Shown in pieces: positions 1-8,667 of a DNA stretch of 59,474 nt. Within the stretch, counting starts at the first letter, position 1; each line of letters opens with the position of its first letter. The notes under the pieces are model-generated. The model saw only the letters and a list, made by a program, of their open reading frames with translations. It was not told where the DNA came from and searched no databases. Origin of the DNA: Candidatus Methanovorans sp. GTDB taxonomy: Archaea; Halobacteriota; Methanosarcinia; Methanosarcinales; Methanosarcinaceae. The stretch covers positions 1-59,474 of the forward strand of contig DQIP01000234.1 in the NCBI GenBank assembly GCA_020793565.1. Reading direction: 5' to 3'. A program made the position numbers and the translations under genes.

Positions 1-237
1 ACCTTTTAGAACACTTGAATTGAACAACAGGTCAAACTGGCCTGCATCGAGATCAGTAACATTGATTATTTCTACTGTAGCATAAACCGTACTTCCTTTT
101 ACCAGTTCAGGAGTGTTTAAACTAACCGATGTTTGCTGGGCCTGGACAGGAACTGCTGCAAATGCGATAAGGAGTACAGCAAAGCAGATGCTGATTACAG
201 TGCTTCTTTTTAAACTACTCTGTGAATTTATTTTCAT
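1..237 (-). CDS. Cohesin-domain surface protein, N-terminal part (cut by window edge)
   Basis: The first 79 residues of an exported protein are visible. A signal peptide ends near PVQAQQ, followed by the first strands of a cohesin-like domain (LNTPELVKGSTVYATVEI, then DLDAGQFDLLFNSSVL). It is a close paralogue of the cohesin protein at 4977-5555, matching almost residue for residue until the window edge. The ATG at 237 is preceded by an AGGTGAT ribosome binding site. It lies 64 bases after the dockerin binding protein at 302-1603, in the same direction, so each dockerin protein here has a cohesin gene beside it. A scaffold role is inferred. The rest of the gene, including any sorting tail, is outside the window. 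Confidence 0.8.
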   Translation of the reverse strand, partial: MKINSQSSLKRSTVISICFAVLLIAFAAVPVQAQQTSVSLNTPELVKGSTVYATVEIINVTDLDAGQFDLLFNSSVLKG

Positions 238-301
238 ACAATCACCTTTTAAATTCTTGATAAATATTCATGAAATTCGGATATCTCTTCCCTGTGCCAT
301 C

Positions 302-1603
302 TCATTCGTTCAACGACGGATACAGGAAATTAACACTATTAACACTTGCATTAATTCTCAGGAAACGGTTCATATACTCCTGATGCATAGCCAGCGGATC
401 CAGATCAGCAAACATTTCCGGATGGAAGAGTTTTGCCAGATATGCGACGCATATACTCCTGGCAGGACCTTTCGTAAAATGTGAATACTGTATTACGTAA
501 ACTCTCTTGTTCTTCACTGCATCTACATTGGATAACTGCGGACAGTTCAGGACACCATTTACCTGTTCTTCTATATTCGATACCGGATAATCCGGCGCAT
601 AGGGTGATTTTTTATTACCGGCGGCCCATATCTGCAGGAGTATAAACTCCGGATTCTGCTCTATCACCCATTCAATATCGACTTTTGTACCTGGTGATAT
701 AGATCCAAGTTCAGCAGCGATATTTTTTCCTCCTGCGAGATCAACCGGGTCAAATACAGTATAAGCATAAGGTGAACTTGTCACTTCACCTCCTGAGAAA
801 AATAGTGATGTGATCCATACTTTCGGTTTTTCATCTTCTGAAAGTCCCTCTGTTAGCTCTGTGACCGGATCCATACATCCTTTATAGAATTCGATGAATT
901 CGGCAGATTCTTTTCGTTTATCAAAAATGAATCCAAGTCTTTTTACTTCCTCCAAAAAGTATTCCCCAGTACAGTATTCACTATTATCTAAGCAGAGAAC
1001 CGGTACGTTCGTGAGTTTTTCCTCCAGGAATCTCTTGCGCAAAATTCCGTATGTGGATGCAGAATCTGCTGTTGTTATAAGCCATGGAATATACATATCA
1101 GGATGCTGGCTGAGTATCGCCTCAAAATTCGGGGCATGCCAGCCCCCGCAATCAGGTAGATCACAGAGTTCCGGGAAAAGGGTTGTGCTTTTCTGAGTCA
1201 TACCCCCATCTACACCCACTATTTTTTCAGTAGCATCAAGCACCTTCAATAGCTCATTATTGGTGCACCATACACTAACTACACGTTCTACCGGCTTGGT
1301 GACAGTCATCACTTCTTTGAAGCCGTCTAAGAATGTAAGTTCCTTCTCCTTTCCGAGTATGATCAGTTCGGTCTGCGTCACATCAAGGATGTCAACTTTA
1401 TCATCATACTTCGCATCTGCGAGTTGTGTTTGGACATCAAGTCCCAGAATGATTAATCCGGTATATTCCACATCTTTTAAGTCTATATTATCGTCCTCAT
1501 TTGCATTGCCGAAGATACCAAGTGTGTAGTCAGATGCAGAAGCCGATGGTGTTAACAGCAACAGGCTTGCAATTATTGCAATTATAATTGATTTAGATAT
1601 CAT
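302..1603 (-). CDS. Dockerin-bearing periplasmic-binding protein of a metal-chelate ABC importer
   Basis: This is an extracellular solute-binding protein of the BtuF/FepB/FecB class (about 433 aa). It has a signal peptide (residues 1-24), then two Ca-binding dockerin loops (NANEDDNIDLKD and DAKYDDKVDILD) each followed by a hydrophobic helix (LIILG), then the binding domain beginning around VTKPVERVVSV. An in-frame ATG at 1618 exists, but the GGTGAT site at 1607-1612 is placed for the ATG at 1603. It lies in one direction with the ATPase, permease and second binding protein upstream, and a cohesin gene follows. An iron-siderophore, heme or cobalamin substrate is plausible; nothing in the sequence decides. 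The dockerin presumably docks it to the cohesin partner. Confidence 0.85.
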   Translation of the reverse strand: MISKSIIIAIIASLLLLTPSASASDYTLGIFGNANEDDNIDLKDVEYTGLIILGLDVQTQLADAKYDDKVDILDVTQTELIILGKEKELTFLDGFKEVMTVTKPVERVVSVWCTNNELLKVLDATEKIVGVDGGMTQKSTTLFPELCDLPDCGGWHAPNFEAILSQHPDMYIPWLITTADSASTYGILRKRFLEEKLTNVPVLCLDNSEYCTGEYFLEEVKRLGFIFDKRKESAEFIEFYKGCMDPVTELTEGLSEDEKPKVWITSLFFSGGEVTSSPYAYTVFDPVDLAGGKNIAAELGSISPGTKVDIEWVIEQNPEFILLQIWAAGNKKSPYAPDYPVSNIEEQVNGVLNCPQLSNVDAVKNKRVYVIQYSHFTKGPARSICVAYLAKLFHPEMFADLDPLAMHQEYMNRFLRINASVNSVNFLYPSLNE

Positions 1604-1708
1604 ATTATCACCTTCCATTTTTATATTTTAGATAATTGACATTAGGGTCATTGTTTTTGCAAAGCATTTGTAAAAACCAGATAATCTCCCTTAGAACGAT
1701 CATGTGTT

Positions 1709-2485
1709 TTAGATATTCATCTCAATTTCTGTTGGTACAACCATATGAGTATCACCACATTTTTTAACATCACAAACATCTCCGTAAATTTCGTTTAAGG
1801 TAGCTTTAGTTAGACTCATTGCCGGATCACCATTAGCAACAATACCGCGAGATCCCAGCACAATCGCCTTATCACAGAACCACATAACATGATTTGGGTC
1901 ATGTGTACAGGTCAGGGCAGTGACGCCTTTTTTTGTAAGCTCCTTAACGATACGCCATATCTTGATCTGGTTTTGAAAATCTAGATTGGATGTGGGTTCG
2001 TCCAGGAGCAGGAGCTTTGTTCCCTGTGCCAGTGCTCTTGCCAGAAGAACAAGTTGTCTTTGTCCTCCACTCAGGGCAGTGTATGGTCTATCAGCAATAT
2101 CGGCAATACCGATCATCTCTATTGCTTCTACCGCAGCTCTGGTATCATTTTCTGACGGACCAAACATCCCCCTCATATGTGGAGTCCTTCCCATCAGGAC
2201 AACCTCTTTAACCAGATATGGAAATGGTGGTTTATGCTCTTGCGGCACATAAGCGATCAATTTTGCGAGCTCAGCCGCTTTCATTTTGTTAATATTTTCA
2301 TTCTCTACGGATACATTACCTTTTCCATAATTGAGTAATTTTGCGATACATTTGAGCAAAGTCGTTTTTCCAGTGCCATTAGGTCCAAATAACGCACACA
2401 ATTGTCCTTTTTCTACATCGAACGATATATCCTCCAGTACTTTAAACCCAGTATATTCAAAATATAGATTTTCTACCTTCAACAT
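1709..2485 (-). CDS. ABC transporter ATP-binding protein, FepC/BtuD type
   Basis: This is the cytoplasmic ATPase that energises metal-chelate uptake. It has Walker A GPNGTGKTT near residue 34, signature LSGGQRQL near 138, Walker B LLLLDEPTSNLD, and the switch histidine in LTCTHDPNHV. Its 258 aa length is typical of FecE/FepC/BtuD proteins. The start follows GGTGATTTAAA, and the gene sits 6 bases after the permease stop, so the two are surely co-transcribed. The C-terminus contains CDVKKCGDTH, a short Cys/His tail whose role is unknown. Partners are the permease at 2492-3544 and the dockerin binding proteins on either side. Confidence 0.93.
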   Translation of the reverse strand: MLKVENLYFEYTGFKVLEDISFDVEKGQLCALFGPNGTGKTTLLKCIAKLLNYGKGNVSVENENINKMKAAELAKLIAYVPQEHKPPFPYLVKEVVLMGRTPHMRGMFGPSENDTRAAVEAIEMIGIADIADRPYTALSGGQRQLVLLARALAQGTKLLLLDEPTSNLDFQNQIKIWRIVKELTKKGVTALTCTHDPNHVMWFCDKAIVLGSRGIVANGDPAMSLTKATLNEIYGDVCDVKKCGDTHMVVPTEIEMNI

Positions 2486-2491
2486 TTTAAA

Positions 2492-3544
2492 TCACCCAAA
2501 AAATATATTTTTCTTGGTTCTCAGTAGGTATATCAGGTATGGCGCACCAAGTAGTGATGTTATGATCCCGACAGGTACCTCAGCTGTTGTCAAGGTTCTT
2601 GCAAGTGTATCACAGATGACCAGGAATATTGCACCCATAATCGCCGCGGATGGTATCAGGAACCTGTGATCTGGACCTATGACTAAACGAGCAGCATGCG
2701 GCATCATCAAACCCACCCATGCAATGATCCCGACAGCAGAGACTGATATGGCGGTTACAAAAGTTGCAAGTGTGATAAGAATGATTTTTGTTCTCTCCGT
2801 GTTTATGCCAAGCATCTTTGCCTCTTCTTCACCCATCGATAGTACATTTAATCTCCATCCAAGCAAGCATAGTACGATCGAGCAGATAATGATTGCAGGA
2901 ACAACTTTCCATACAATATCCCAGTCCGCATAATAAAATCCCCCCATCATCCAGAAGACGATCTCTCGAAGTTGTGTATCTGCTGAAATATATTTCAATA
3001 TGGATACTCCTGACATGAATATTGAACCAAGAATAACACCAGCCAGGATCAAAGTTACAAGCGGTGTTTCTCCTCTGACCCTTGCCAGTGAATATGCACC
3101 AAAAACCGCGACCATACCGAAGATACATGCTGAAATCTGGACCGAGAACAGATACTGCGGATACACGATGGACAGTGCTGCACCAAATGCAGCGCCAGCA
3201 GAAACTCCAAGAATGAATGGTTCAACCAATGGATTTCTGAATGTGCCCTGATAGACAGCACCAGAGGTTCCAAGTGCTATCCCAACTGCTATTGCAAGCA
3301 GTATGCGTGGCACCCTTATATTCCATACAATAGTGTCATATAGACGATTTGATTGGTCTGCTAGGTTTAAATTGTCAAGTATCACTTCGTACACTGCTAT
3401 TATGGGTACATTATACGCACCACGCGTTATTGTTATTGCTATTACGACTATCAGGGATACGAGCAGAGCTATGATAAATATTATTTTGGTTTGATTTGAA
3501 AATACTATAGCTGTGCTTTTATCTTTAAAGGTATCTCCATTCAT
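2492..3544 (-). CDS. FecCD/BtuC-family ABC permease
   Basis: This is the membrane channel for metal-chelate import, about 350 aa with roughly ten hydrophobic segments. Family features are visible: VRVPRILLAIAVGIALGTSGAVYQGTFRNPL early in the protein (cited here only as the region around residues 75-105), the GWRLNVLSMGEEEAKMLG ATPase-coupling loop, and GIIAWVGLMMPHAARLVIG. A GTG at 3547 directly precedes the ATG at 3544, and either could be used after the GGGAG site. It forms a tight pair with the ATPase downstream. The 55-base gap upstream leads to the second dockerin binding protein. Confidence 0.93.
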   Translation of the reverse strand: MNGDTFKDKSTAIVFSNQTKIIFIIALLVSLIVVIAITITRGAYNVPIIAVYEVILDNLNLADQSNRLYDTIVWNIRVPRILLAIAVGIALGTSGAVYQGTFRNPLVEPFILGVSAGAAFGAALSIVYPQYLFSVQISACIFGMVAVFGAYSLARVRGETPLVTLILAGVILGSIFMSGVSILKYISADTQLREIVFWMMGGFYYADWDIVWKVVPAIIICSIVLCLLGWRLNVLSMGEEEAKMLGINTERTKIILITLATFVTAISVSAVGIIAWVGLMMPHAARLVIGPDHRFLIPSAAIMGAIFLVICDTLARTLTTAEVPVGIITSLLGAPYLIYLLRTKKNIFFG

Positions 3545-3599
3545 CACTCCCTTTCACGTCCCTTTTATTTTCCTATATAAAAAATAAAGAAGAGATTTT

Positions 3600-4970
3600 T
3601 TAAAAATCCTCTTCTGTCATCCAATCCAACCACTGTGCGGATCTAAGTTCCCCAGCCGTATCTTCATCCACATCATATACCTTCATGTAAAAATCTATCA
3701 CCCAATCACTGACAATTATATCCGAGAATATGTCAGGATAACAGGCTTTTGCCTCGATAATCAGGTCTATTGGGAACTCAAGCCGTTCACCGCATCTGCA
3801 CGGTGTCCATGGGAGGGAATATATTTGTTTCTCCCGTACAACTTTCAAATCCTGAAGATCCGTAAGTGATTCACCCTCATAGACCTCTCTTGCAGGATGA
3901 TAACCTCGACAAGTAGGAAGCATAATAACATCCGGATCTAAGGCAAGAATCTGTTCCGAAGACATTGAAGGCTTTCCAATACCATCAAAAGCGTTCTTTG
4001 CATTGACGATATCCTCGAGGAAGATAGATTCGATCATATCTATTCCAGTTACGCTGCCAACGGTTGCTCCACCTCCATATAATGTCATCAAATTAAGGTA
4101 CAATACCCTTGGTTTTTCATCGTCCGATATATTTTCTGTTCTGTCTCTGATGAACTCAACTTCACCCTCAAGGATACTGGCAAGGTTTTCTGCCTCGCTC
4201 CACTTGCTAAATACTCCGCCAAGAATATGTATACTTTCATATATTGCGCCAATATCAGCGTCGCAGCAGTTTGGAGTGGATAACACAACGACTGGTATGG
4301 CCAAGCTCTCTATCATCTCAATACTTTTCATTGTCTTCTCATCCGTCTCAGAACACCCGCAAGTACAACTTCCTGATATCAAGATTATGATGTCGGGATC
4401 AAGGCCGGCTATGGTTTCATAGTTTATTCCGGTTGAGGATTGGGCAACCAGTGGCAGATCCTTAAGTTCAGGACATAATGCTCCTGCAGTATTTTTTCCA
4501 CCAGAATAAGTAAATTCTTCACCCGAGTTAGTGGTATATGAATATTCAAAATCCCTCTGTACACAACTACTTCCGAGACCGACCAGTGTATCCTCCACAC
4601 CGAATATGATCATAGTGCTCTCAACTAGACCGTCGCTTATTGTTACAACCCTGTTTATAGGTCTTGGGATTGTCACTGTTCTGTCTATCATGTCAAGTAG
4701 TGTTAGTTTCTTCTCCTTCCCAAGCATGATCAGCTCGATCTGCGTCACATCAAGTATATCGATCTCACCGTCACACTTTGCATCTGCAAGTTGTGTTTGG
4801 TCATCAAGACCCAGAACGACAGATGCAGCATATTCCACATCTTTTAAGTCTACGGTCTCATCTTCGTTTGCATTGCCGAATACACCAAGTGTGTAGGCTG
4901 ATGCTGATGGCACACTGACCAGTAAGATCACAGTTATGACCAGCCCAAGCAAGAAACGATTACCTGTCAT
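3600..4970 (-). CDS. Second dockerin-bearing binding protein, cysteine-rich
   Basis: This 456-aa exported protein has the same layout as the one at 302-1603: signal peptide ending at SASA, dockerin pair (NANEDETVDLKD and DAKCDGEIDILD), then a Peripla_BP_2-type binding domain starting near VTIPRPINRVVTI. It differs in carrying cysteine clusters unusual for a surface protein: GSCTCGCSE, TPNCCDAD, LPTCRGYH and TPCRCGERLE. These could bind metal, form disulfides or hold a cofactor. The start at 4970 follows GGAGTTGATG. It lies between the cohesin gene (6 bases upstream) and the permease (55 bases downstream), so it is the most likely cognate binding protein. Confidence 0.85.
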   Translation of the reverse strand: MTGNRFLLGLVITVILLVSVPSASAYTLGVFGNANEDETVDLKDVEYAASVVLGLDDQTQLADAKCDGEIDILDVTQIELIMLGKEKKLTLLDMIDRTVTIPRPINRVVTISDGLVESTMIIFGVEDTLVGLGSSCVQRDFEYSYTTNSGEEFTYSGGKNTAGALCPELKDLPLVAQSSTGINYETIAGLDPDIIILISGSCTCGCSETDEKTMKSIEMIESLAIPVVVLSTPNCCDADIGAIYESIHILGGVFSKWSEAENLASILEGEVEFIRDRTENISDDEKPRVLYLNLMTLYGGGATVGSVTGIDMIESIFLEDIVNAKNAFDGIGKPSMSSEQILALDPDVIMLPTCRGYHPAREVYEGESLTDLQDLKVVREKQIYSLPWTPCRCGERLEFPIDLIIEAKACYPDIFSDIIVSDWVIDFYMKVYDVDEDTAGELRSAQWLDWMTEEDF

Positions 4971-4976
4971 ACAGCA

Positions 4977-5555
4977 TCAACTCCTACCGAACTTAACCAT
5001 ACAGAAAACCGCGATCAAACTCACAAGAGCAAACACTCCTCCAAATCCAGGCGTGGATTTTTGCACATCTGAGGCAGCTGTAACTCCCCAATCCGCATTG
5101 ATCTGGTTAGCTTCAGTATTACCAAGCAGTCCATTGGAAATTAGCAGATCGCCTTTACCATCACCTATCACTTCAAAATCAATTCTGGCAATTTGTCCCG
5201 AGCCGCTTATTCCGGTAACACCTTCCAGATTGAAGATCACCCTGACCGTGCCGGCATCAATTAAGCGCCACTGCAACGGTATTTTCGTACCCTCAATGCT
5301 CCCATCCTCGACATTGAGAAATTTTAGAACACTTGAATTGAACGACAAGTCAAACTGGCCTGCATCGAGATCAGTAACATTATCAATTTCTACTGTAGTA
5401 TAAACCGTACTTCCTTTTACCAGTTCAGGAGTATTCAGATTGACCGTTGTTTGCTGGGCCTGGGCGGGAACTGCTGCAAATGCGATAAGGAACACAGCAA
5501 AGCAGATACCGAACAGAGTGCTTTTCTTTAAACTAATCCGGGAATTTTTTTCCAT
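4977..5555 (-). CDS. Cohesin-domain protein with PGF-CTERM-like surface anchor
   Basis: This is a small exported scaffold protein of 192 aa. A signal peptide ends at PAQAQQ. It is followed by a single cohesin fold of about 130 residues (VNLNTPELVKGSTVYTTVEI, DLDAGQFDLSFNSSVL, then GSGQIARIDFEVIGDGKG). A C-terminal STPGFGGVF segment followed by a hydrophobic helix and basic KFGRS matches the tripartite PGF-CTERM archaeosortase signal. A longer reading frame begins at 5600, but AGGTGAT lies just before the ATG at 5555. It is the first gene of the metal-chelate locus. I infer that it tethers the dockerin-bearing binding proteins to the cell surface. Confidence 0.85.
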   Translation of the reverse strand: MEKNSRISLKKSTLFGICFAVFLIAFAAVPAQAQQTTVNLNTPELVKGSTVYTTVEIDNVTDLDAGQFDLSFNSSVLKFLNVEDGSIEGTKIPLQWRLIDAGTVRVIFNLEGVTGISGSGQIARIDFEVIGDGKGDLLISNGLLGNTEANQINADWGVTAASDVQKSTPGFGGVFALVSLIAVFCMVKFGRS

Positions 5556-5734
5556 TTGATCACCTTTTAAATAATTGACAAATCTGCATAAAAAAGCCAT
5601 TCATTTACACAAATATGCACAAATCGAGATGGGATTAACTCATAATATTGCTAATCGAAGTAGTTGAGTTTATTAGTTTTTATGTTATGTAGTGTGTCAT
5701 TTTCATTAATTAATTCACACGAATTGAACACATT

Positions 5735-5766
5735 GTATTAACTAATATATTATAAATATTGTGTTT
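5735..5766 (-). promoter_or_regulatory. Promoter/operator site A of the cohesin-dockerin operon
   Basis: On the minus strand this holds a TATA-like TTTATAATAT directly joined to the palindrome TAATATATTA and then TTAGTTAATAC. Nearly the same string occurs at 25495-25528 and a related one at 14918-14950, each upstream of a transporter operon. It lies about 180 bases before the cohesin start codon, so a long leader is implied if this is the promoter. The role as a repressor-controlled promoter is inferred from the recurrence. Confidence 0.55.
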
Positions 5767-6041
5767 AGGATATATTATAATACTATATGGTGATTACGTG
5801 CGATATAATTCGGAATATGGAACACGGAAACACTTCCCACATATTCCCGTCGCGAAAAACGAACCCTAACTCCATAATCATTAATATTTTGTAAATTGTC
5901 CTGCCACATAACGATTATTAAGGTGAAAACACGATTAACAGGACACCACCCAATATTTGCCAGACTCTTGGTTAAAAATCGTAACCTACTAAGATTGTAC
6001 ACTCCAAGTAAATATGACCCGAGGACGGATTTTTCATGTTT
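5767..6041. other. Intergenic region without recognisable genes
   Basis: This lies between the end of the ABC-2 permease gene and promoter site A. A 75-codon minus-strand reading frame at 5775-6002 has no family resemblance and no ribosome binding site. I see no clear hairpin or repeat here. Confidence 0.4.
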
Positions 6042-6803
6042 TTAAATAATTATCTTTTTCTTAAAAACGTATACACTTACAAAAAATACAGCGATTGTAA
6101 ATATTATGATATAAGCTAAATTCGGCAATATATCAATATTAGTAGCTAACGCAATCGCTCGTGCTCCCTCTACTGCCTTTGTTAATGGAATCGCACCTAT
6201 AACAGGCTGCATCCACTCCGGAAGATCAGCAACCGGCATAAAAATCCCGCAAAAAAAACTCATTGGCATGACAACAAGAGATGTTACAACCATTAGGTGA
6301 TGCGGATTATCCAGCCACATTGCAATCGCAACCCCGAGGGATGAGAAGAATGCCGCTATAGCCACAATAAATAATACTAACCAGGGTATACAACCAAAGG
6401 ATATTCCCAATAAATATCTCATCAATAAAATAAATATAACGGATGCTGCCAGTGCTTGAGTTACTCCTGCTAATATGTAACCAAGAACAATCTCAAAAGG
6501 TTTTACCGGAGCAGTGAGGGCATTAACCAATGTCTTATCCCAGTCCCGTGCAATCATCAATCTCATTGATGTGGTCATATAACTATTGTTTGTCACAACC
6601 ATAAACAGTATACCAGGTGCTAAAAATTCTACGTAACTTACATCACCCATATCCACCCGATTGCCAAGTCCCATTCCAAAGATAAAAATGAATAACATTG
6701 GCTCCACTGCAAGGCGCATGGCATTTATGTGCAGGTTGTTCAAATATTCATACATTTCGCGCTCCCAAATCGCAAGCACTACTTTTATTGCCCTCGTGTT
6801 CAT
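6042..6803 (-). CDS. ABC-2 type exporter permease
   Basis: This is the membrane subunit of a DrrB/NodJ-type ABC exporter, 253 aa with six hydrophobic helices. Typical ABC-2 features are an amphipathic N-terminus (WEREMYEYLNNLHINAMRL), the early helix LFIFIFGMGLG, the YVEFLAPGILFMVV segment, and the CGIFMPVADLPEWMQPV loop before the last helices. It overlaps the ATPase gene by four bases (ATGA at 6800-6803), showing translational coupling. It is the last gene of a nine-gene run that also encodes the complete Opp-type importer, so it may export the molecule that the importer brings back. That link is inference. Confidence 0.9.
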   Translation of the reverse strand: MNTRAIKVVLAIWEREMYEYLNNLHINAMRLAVEPMLFIFIFGMGLGNRVDMGDVSYVEFLAPGILFMVVTNNSYMTTSMRLMIARDWDKTLVNALTAPVKPFEIVLGYILAGVTQALAASVIFILLMRYLLGISFGCIPWLVLFIVAIAAFFSSLGVAIAMWLDNPHHLMVVTSLVVMPMSFFCGIFMPVADLPEWMQPVIGAIPLTKAVEGARAIALATNIDILPNLAYIIIFTIAVFFVSVYVFKKKIII

Positions 6804-7735
6804 CGCATCTCCCGCCCCGTCAAATGCAGGAAAACATCCTCAAGAGTTGGATGTATAATATTTATTCCACTTATTTTATATTTTGTAATTATACTATTTA
6901 ACACCTGTTCAATAACCGCATCGTCACCCACTCCAATCCTTATTCCATTGTCACTTCTTTTTATATAATTCACACCAGATATATTTCTTAGGTCTTTCTC
7001 GATGTGTCTGTTTACAACATTAACAACAGCAGGATCTAATGCTATATCAATAACAATATCGTTATTCAATACTTTTTTGAGTTCATCTGGTGTTCCACAG
7101 GCTATAATCCTGCCATTATCGATGATAGAAATCCTGTCGCAAAGAACATCTGCTTCTTCCATATAGTGCGTTGTTAAAAGAACTGTCTTTCCTTTCTCTT
7201 TCAGATCTTTTATGTAATCCCACACCTGCCTTCTTGATTGCGGGTCAAGTCCGGTTGTAGGTTCATCCAGTAATATGATTTCCGGATCTGATAACATTGC
7301 TCTTGCCACAACAAGCCTTCTTTGCATACCGCCAGATAATTGATGAAAATGTTTCTTTCGGTATTTCCCAAGTTTGGCCCAGGAAAGCGCAGCTTCCACT
7401 CTTATTTTAAGTTCTTTTCGCGAAAGACCGTACAACAACCCCTGGTAATAAAGATTATCCTTGATATTCAGATGGTGATCGAAGTTTGCATCCTGAGTTG
7501 CTATACCAAGCCTTTTCTTGCATCCTATCGGATGTTTTGTTATATCCAGTCCCGCTATTGTTGCTACACCAGAACTTGGAAGTGACAGACCTGCCAGTAT
7601 ATTTAGTGTCGTGGTCTTGCCTGCTCCATTTGGTCCTAAAAATCCAAAAATCTCACCTTTTCGAACCCTGAAGTTGATTCCATCTACAGCAGTATGCTTT
7701 CCATAATTTTTCACTAAGTCCTTAACTTCTATCAT
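6800..7735 (-). CDS. ABC-2 type exporter ATP-binding protein (DrrA/NodI/CcmA class)
   Basis: This ATPase drives the permease at 6042-6803. It has Walker A GPNGAGKTT near residue 37, signature LSGGMQRRL, Walker B ILLDEPTTGLD, and switch His in LLTTHYMEEADVL. The C-terminal 90 residues after the ATPase core (DIVIDIALDPAVVNVV onward) are the usual DrrA-type extension. An upstream in-frame ATG at 7747 gives four more residues, but the ATG at 7735 forms an ATGA overlap with the OppF stop and gives the normal MIEVKDLVKNYG start. It is the eighth gene of the operon. Confidence 0.92.
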   Translation of the reverse strand: MIEVKDLVKNYGKHTAVDGINFRVRKGEIFGFLGPNGAGKTTTLNILAGLSLPSSGVATIAGLDITKHPIGCKKRLGIATQDANFDHHLNIKDNLYYQGLLYGLSRKELKIRVEAALSWAKLGKYRKKHFHQLSGGMQRRLVVARAMLSDPEIILLDEPTTGLDPQSRRQVWDYIKDLKEKGKTVLLTTHYMEEADVLCDRISIIDNGRIIACGTPDELKKVLNNDIVIDIALDPAVVNVVNRHIEKDLRNISGVNYIKRSDNGIRIGVGDDAVIEQVLNSIITKYKISGINIIHPTLEDVFLHLTGREMR

Positions 7736-8667
7736 TGCAAGTGACATGCCACTTTATGACCATTTCCAATCAGGAAAGGCTCCTCTATCTCGCATATTTT
7801 TTTGCTATACTGGCATCTGGTATGAAATCTGCATCCTGACGGTGGATCCATCGGATTTGGCATATCGCCTTTCAGCATGATCCTTTTTCGTTTTACATCA
7901 GGGTCAACAACAGGTATGGCAGATAATAATGCTTTTGTATATGGATGCTTTGCATCGTTAAATATATCATCTGTTTTTCCAATTTCAACCAGTTTACCGA
8001 GATACATAACAGCAACCCTGTCAGTCATTATCTTTATCACCTCCAGATCATGAGAGATAAACAGACATGTCAGGCCAAATTTATCTTTCACATCTTTTAA
8101 TATATGAAGTATTTGCGCCTGAACATTAACATCCAGCGCCGAAGTAGGCTCGTCAGCAACGATAAACTCCGGATTTATTGCCAGTATCCTTGCAATCACA
8201 GCGCGCTGGTTCTGTCCTCCACTGAGCTCATGGGGATATCGATTCACATGTTCGTGATTTAATCCGACCATCTCTACCAGTTCCATGACCTTATCATCCA
8301 TTTTTTCCTTACTTACGATCTTGTACAGTTTCAGGGGCTCTGCGATGCAATCTCCGATACGCATTCTAGGATTGAGAGATGCATCAGGGTTTTGGAAAAT
8401 AATCTGCATCTTGCGCCGTAGTTTTCTCATATCTTTTTTGCCAAGTTCAAATAAATTCGTATCATCAATGATTACCTTCCCATCAGTAGGCTCAACAAGC
8501 CGCAGCATCAACCTGCCAACAGTCGTTTTTCCACATCCACTCTCACCAACCAAACCAAGTGACTCCCCTTTTTCAATCTTGAAGTCCACACCATCCACGG
8601 CCCTAACGTACTTTTTTCCAAAGAATCCGGTTGGAAAATATTTTTTTAAACCACTCACTTCAATCAT
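7732..8667 (-). CDS. Opp/Dpp/Nik ABC importer ATPase, F/E-type subunit (set 1)
   Basis: This is the second ATPase of a nickel/peptide-type importer, 311 aa. The N-terminus YFPTGFFGKKYVRAVDGVDF is typical of DppF/OppF. It has Walker A GESGCGKTT, signature LSGGQNQRAVIARIL, and Walker B FIVADEPTSALDV. A C-terminal oligopeptide-transporter extension ends with a cysteine motif (GCRFHTRCQYSKKIC). It overlaps the D-type subunit upstream by eight bases and the exporter ATPase downstream by four. It pairs with 8660-9601. The two other permease sets in this district lack ATPases and may borrow this pair. Confidence 0.93.
   Translation of the reverse strand: MIEVSGLKKYFPTGFFGKKYVRAVDGVDFKIEKGESLGLVGESGCGKTTVGRLMLRLVEPTDGKVIIDDTNLFELGKKDMRKLRRKMQIIFQNPDASLNPRMRIGDCIAEPLKLYKIVSKEKMDDKVMELVEMVGLNHEHVNRYPHELSGGQNQRAVIARILAINPEFIVADEPTSALDVNVQAQILHILKDVKDKFGLTCLFISHDLEVIKIMTDRVAVMYLGKLVEIGKTDDIFNDAKHPYTKALLSAIPVVDPDVKRKRIMLKGDMPNPMDPPSGCRFHTRCQYSKKICEIEEPFLIGNGHKVACHLQ

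Noticed and set aside
5775-6002. 75-codon minus-strand frame
   Set aside because: No ribosome binding site, no family resemblance and no coupling to neighbours; it lies upstream of the cohesin operon promoter.
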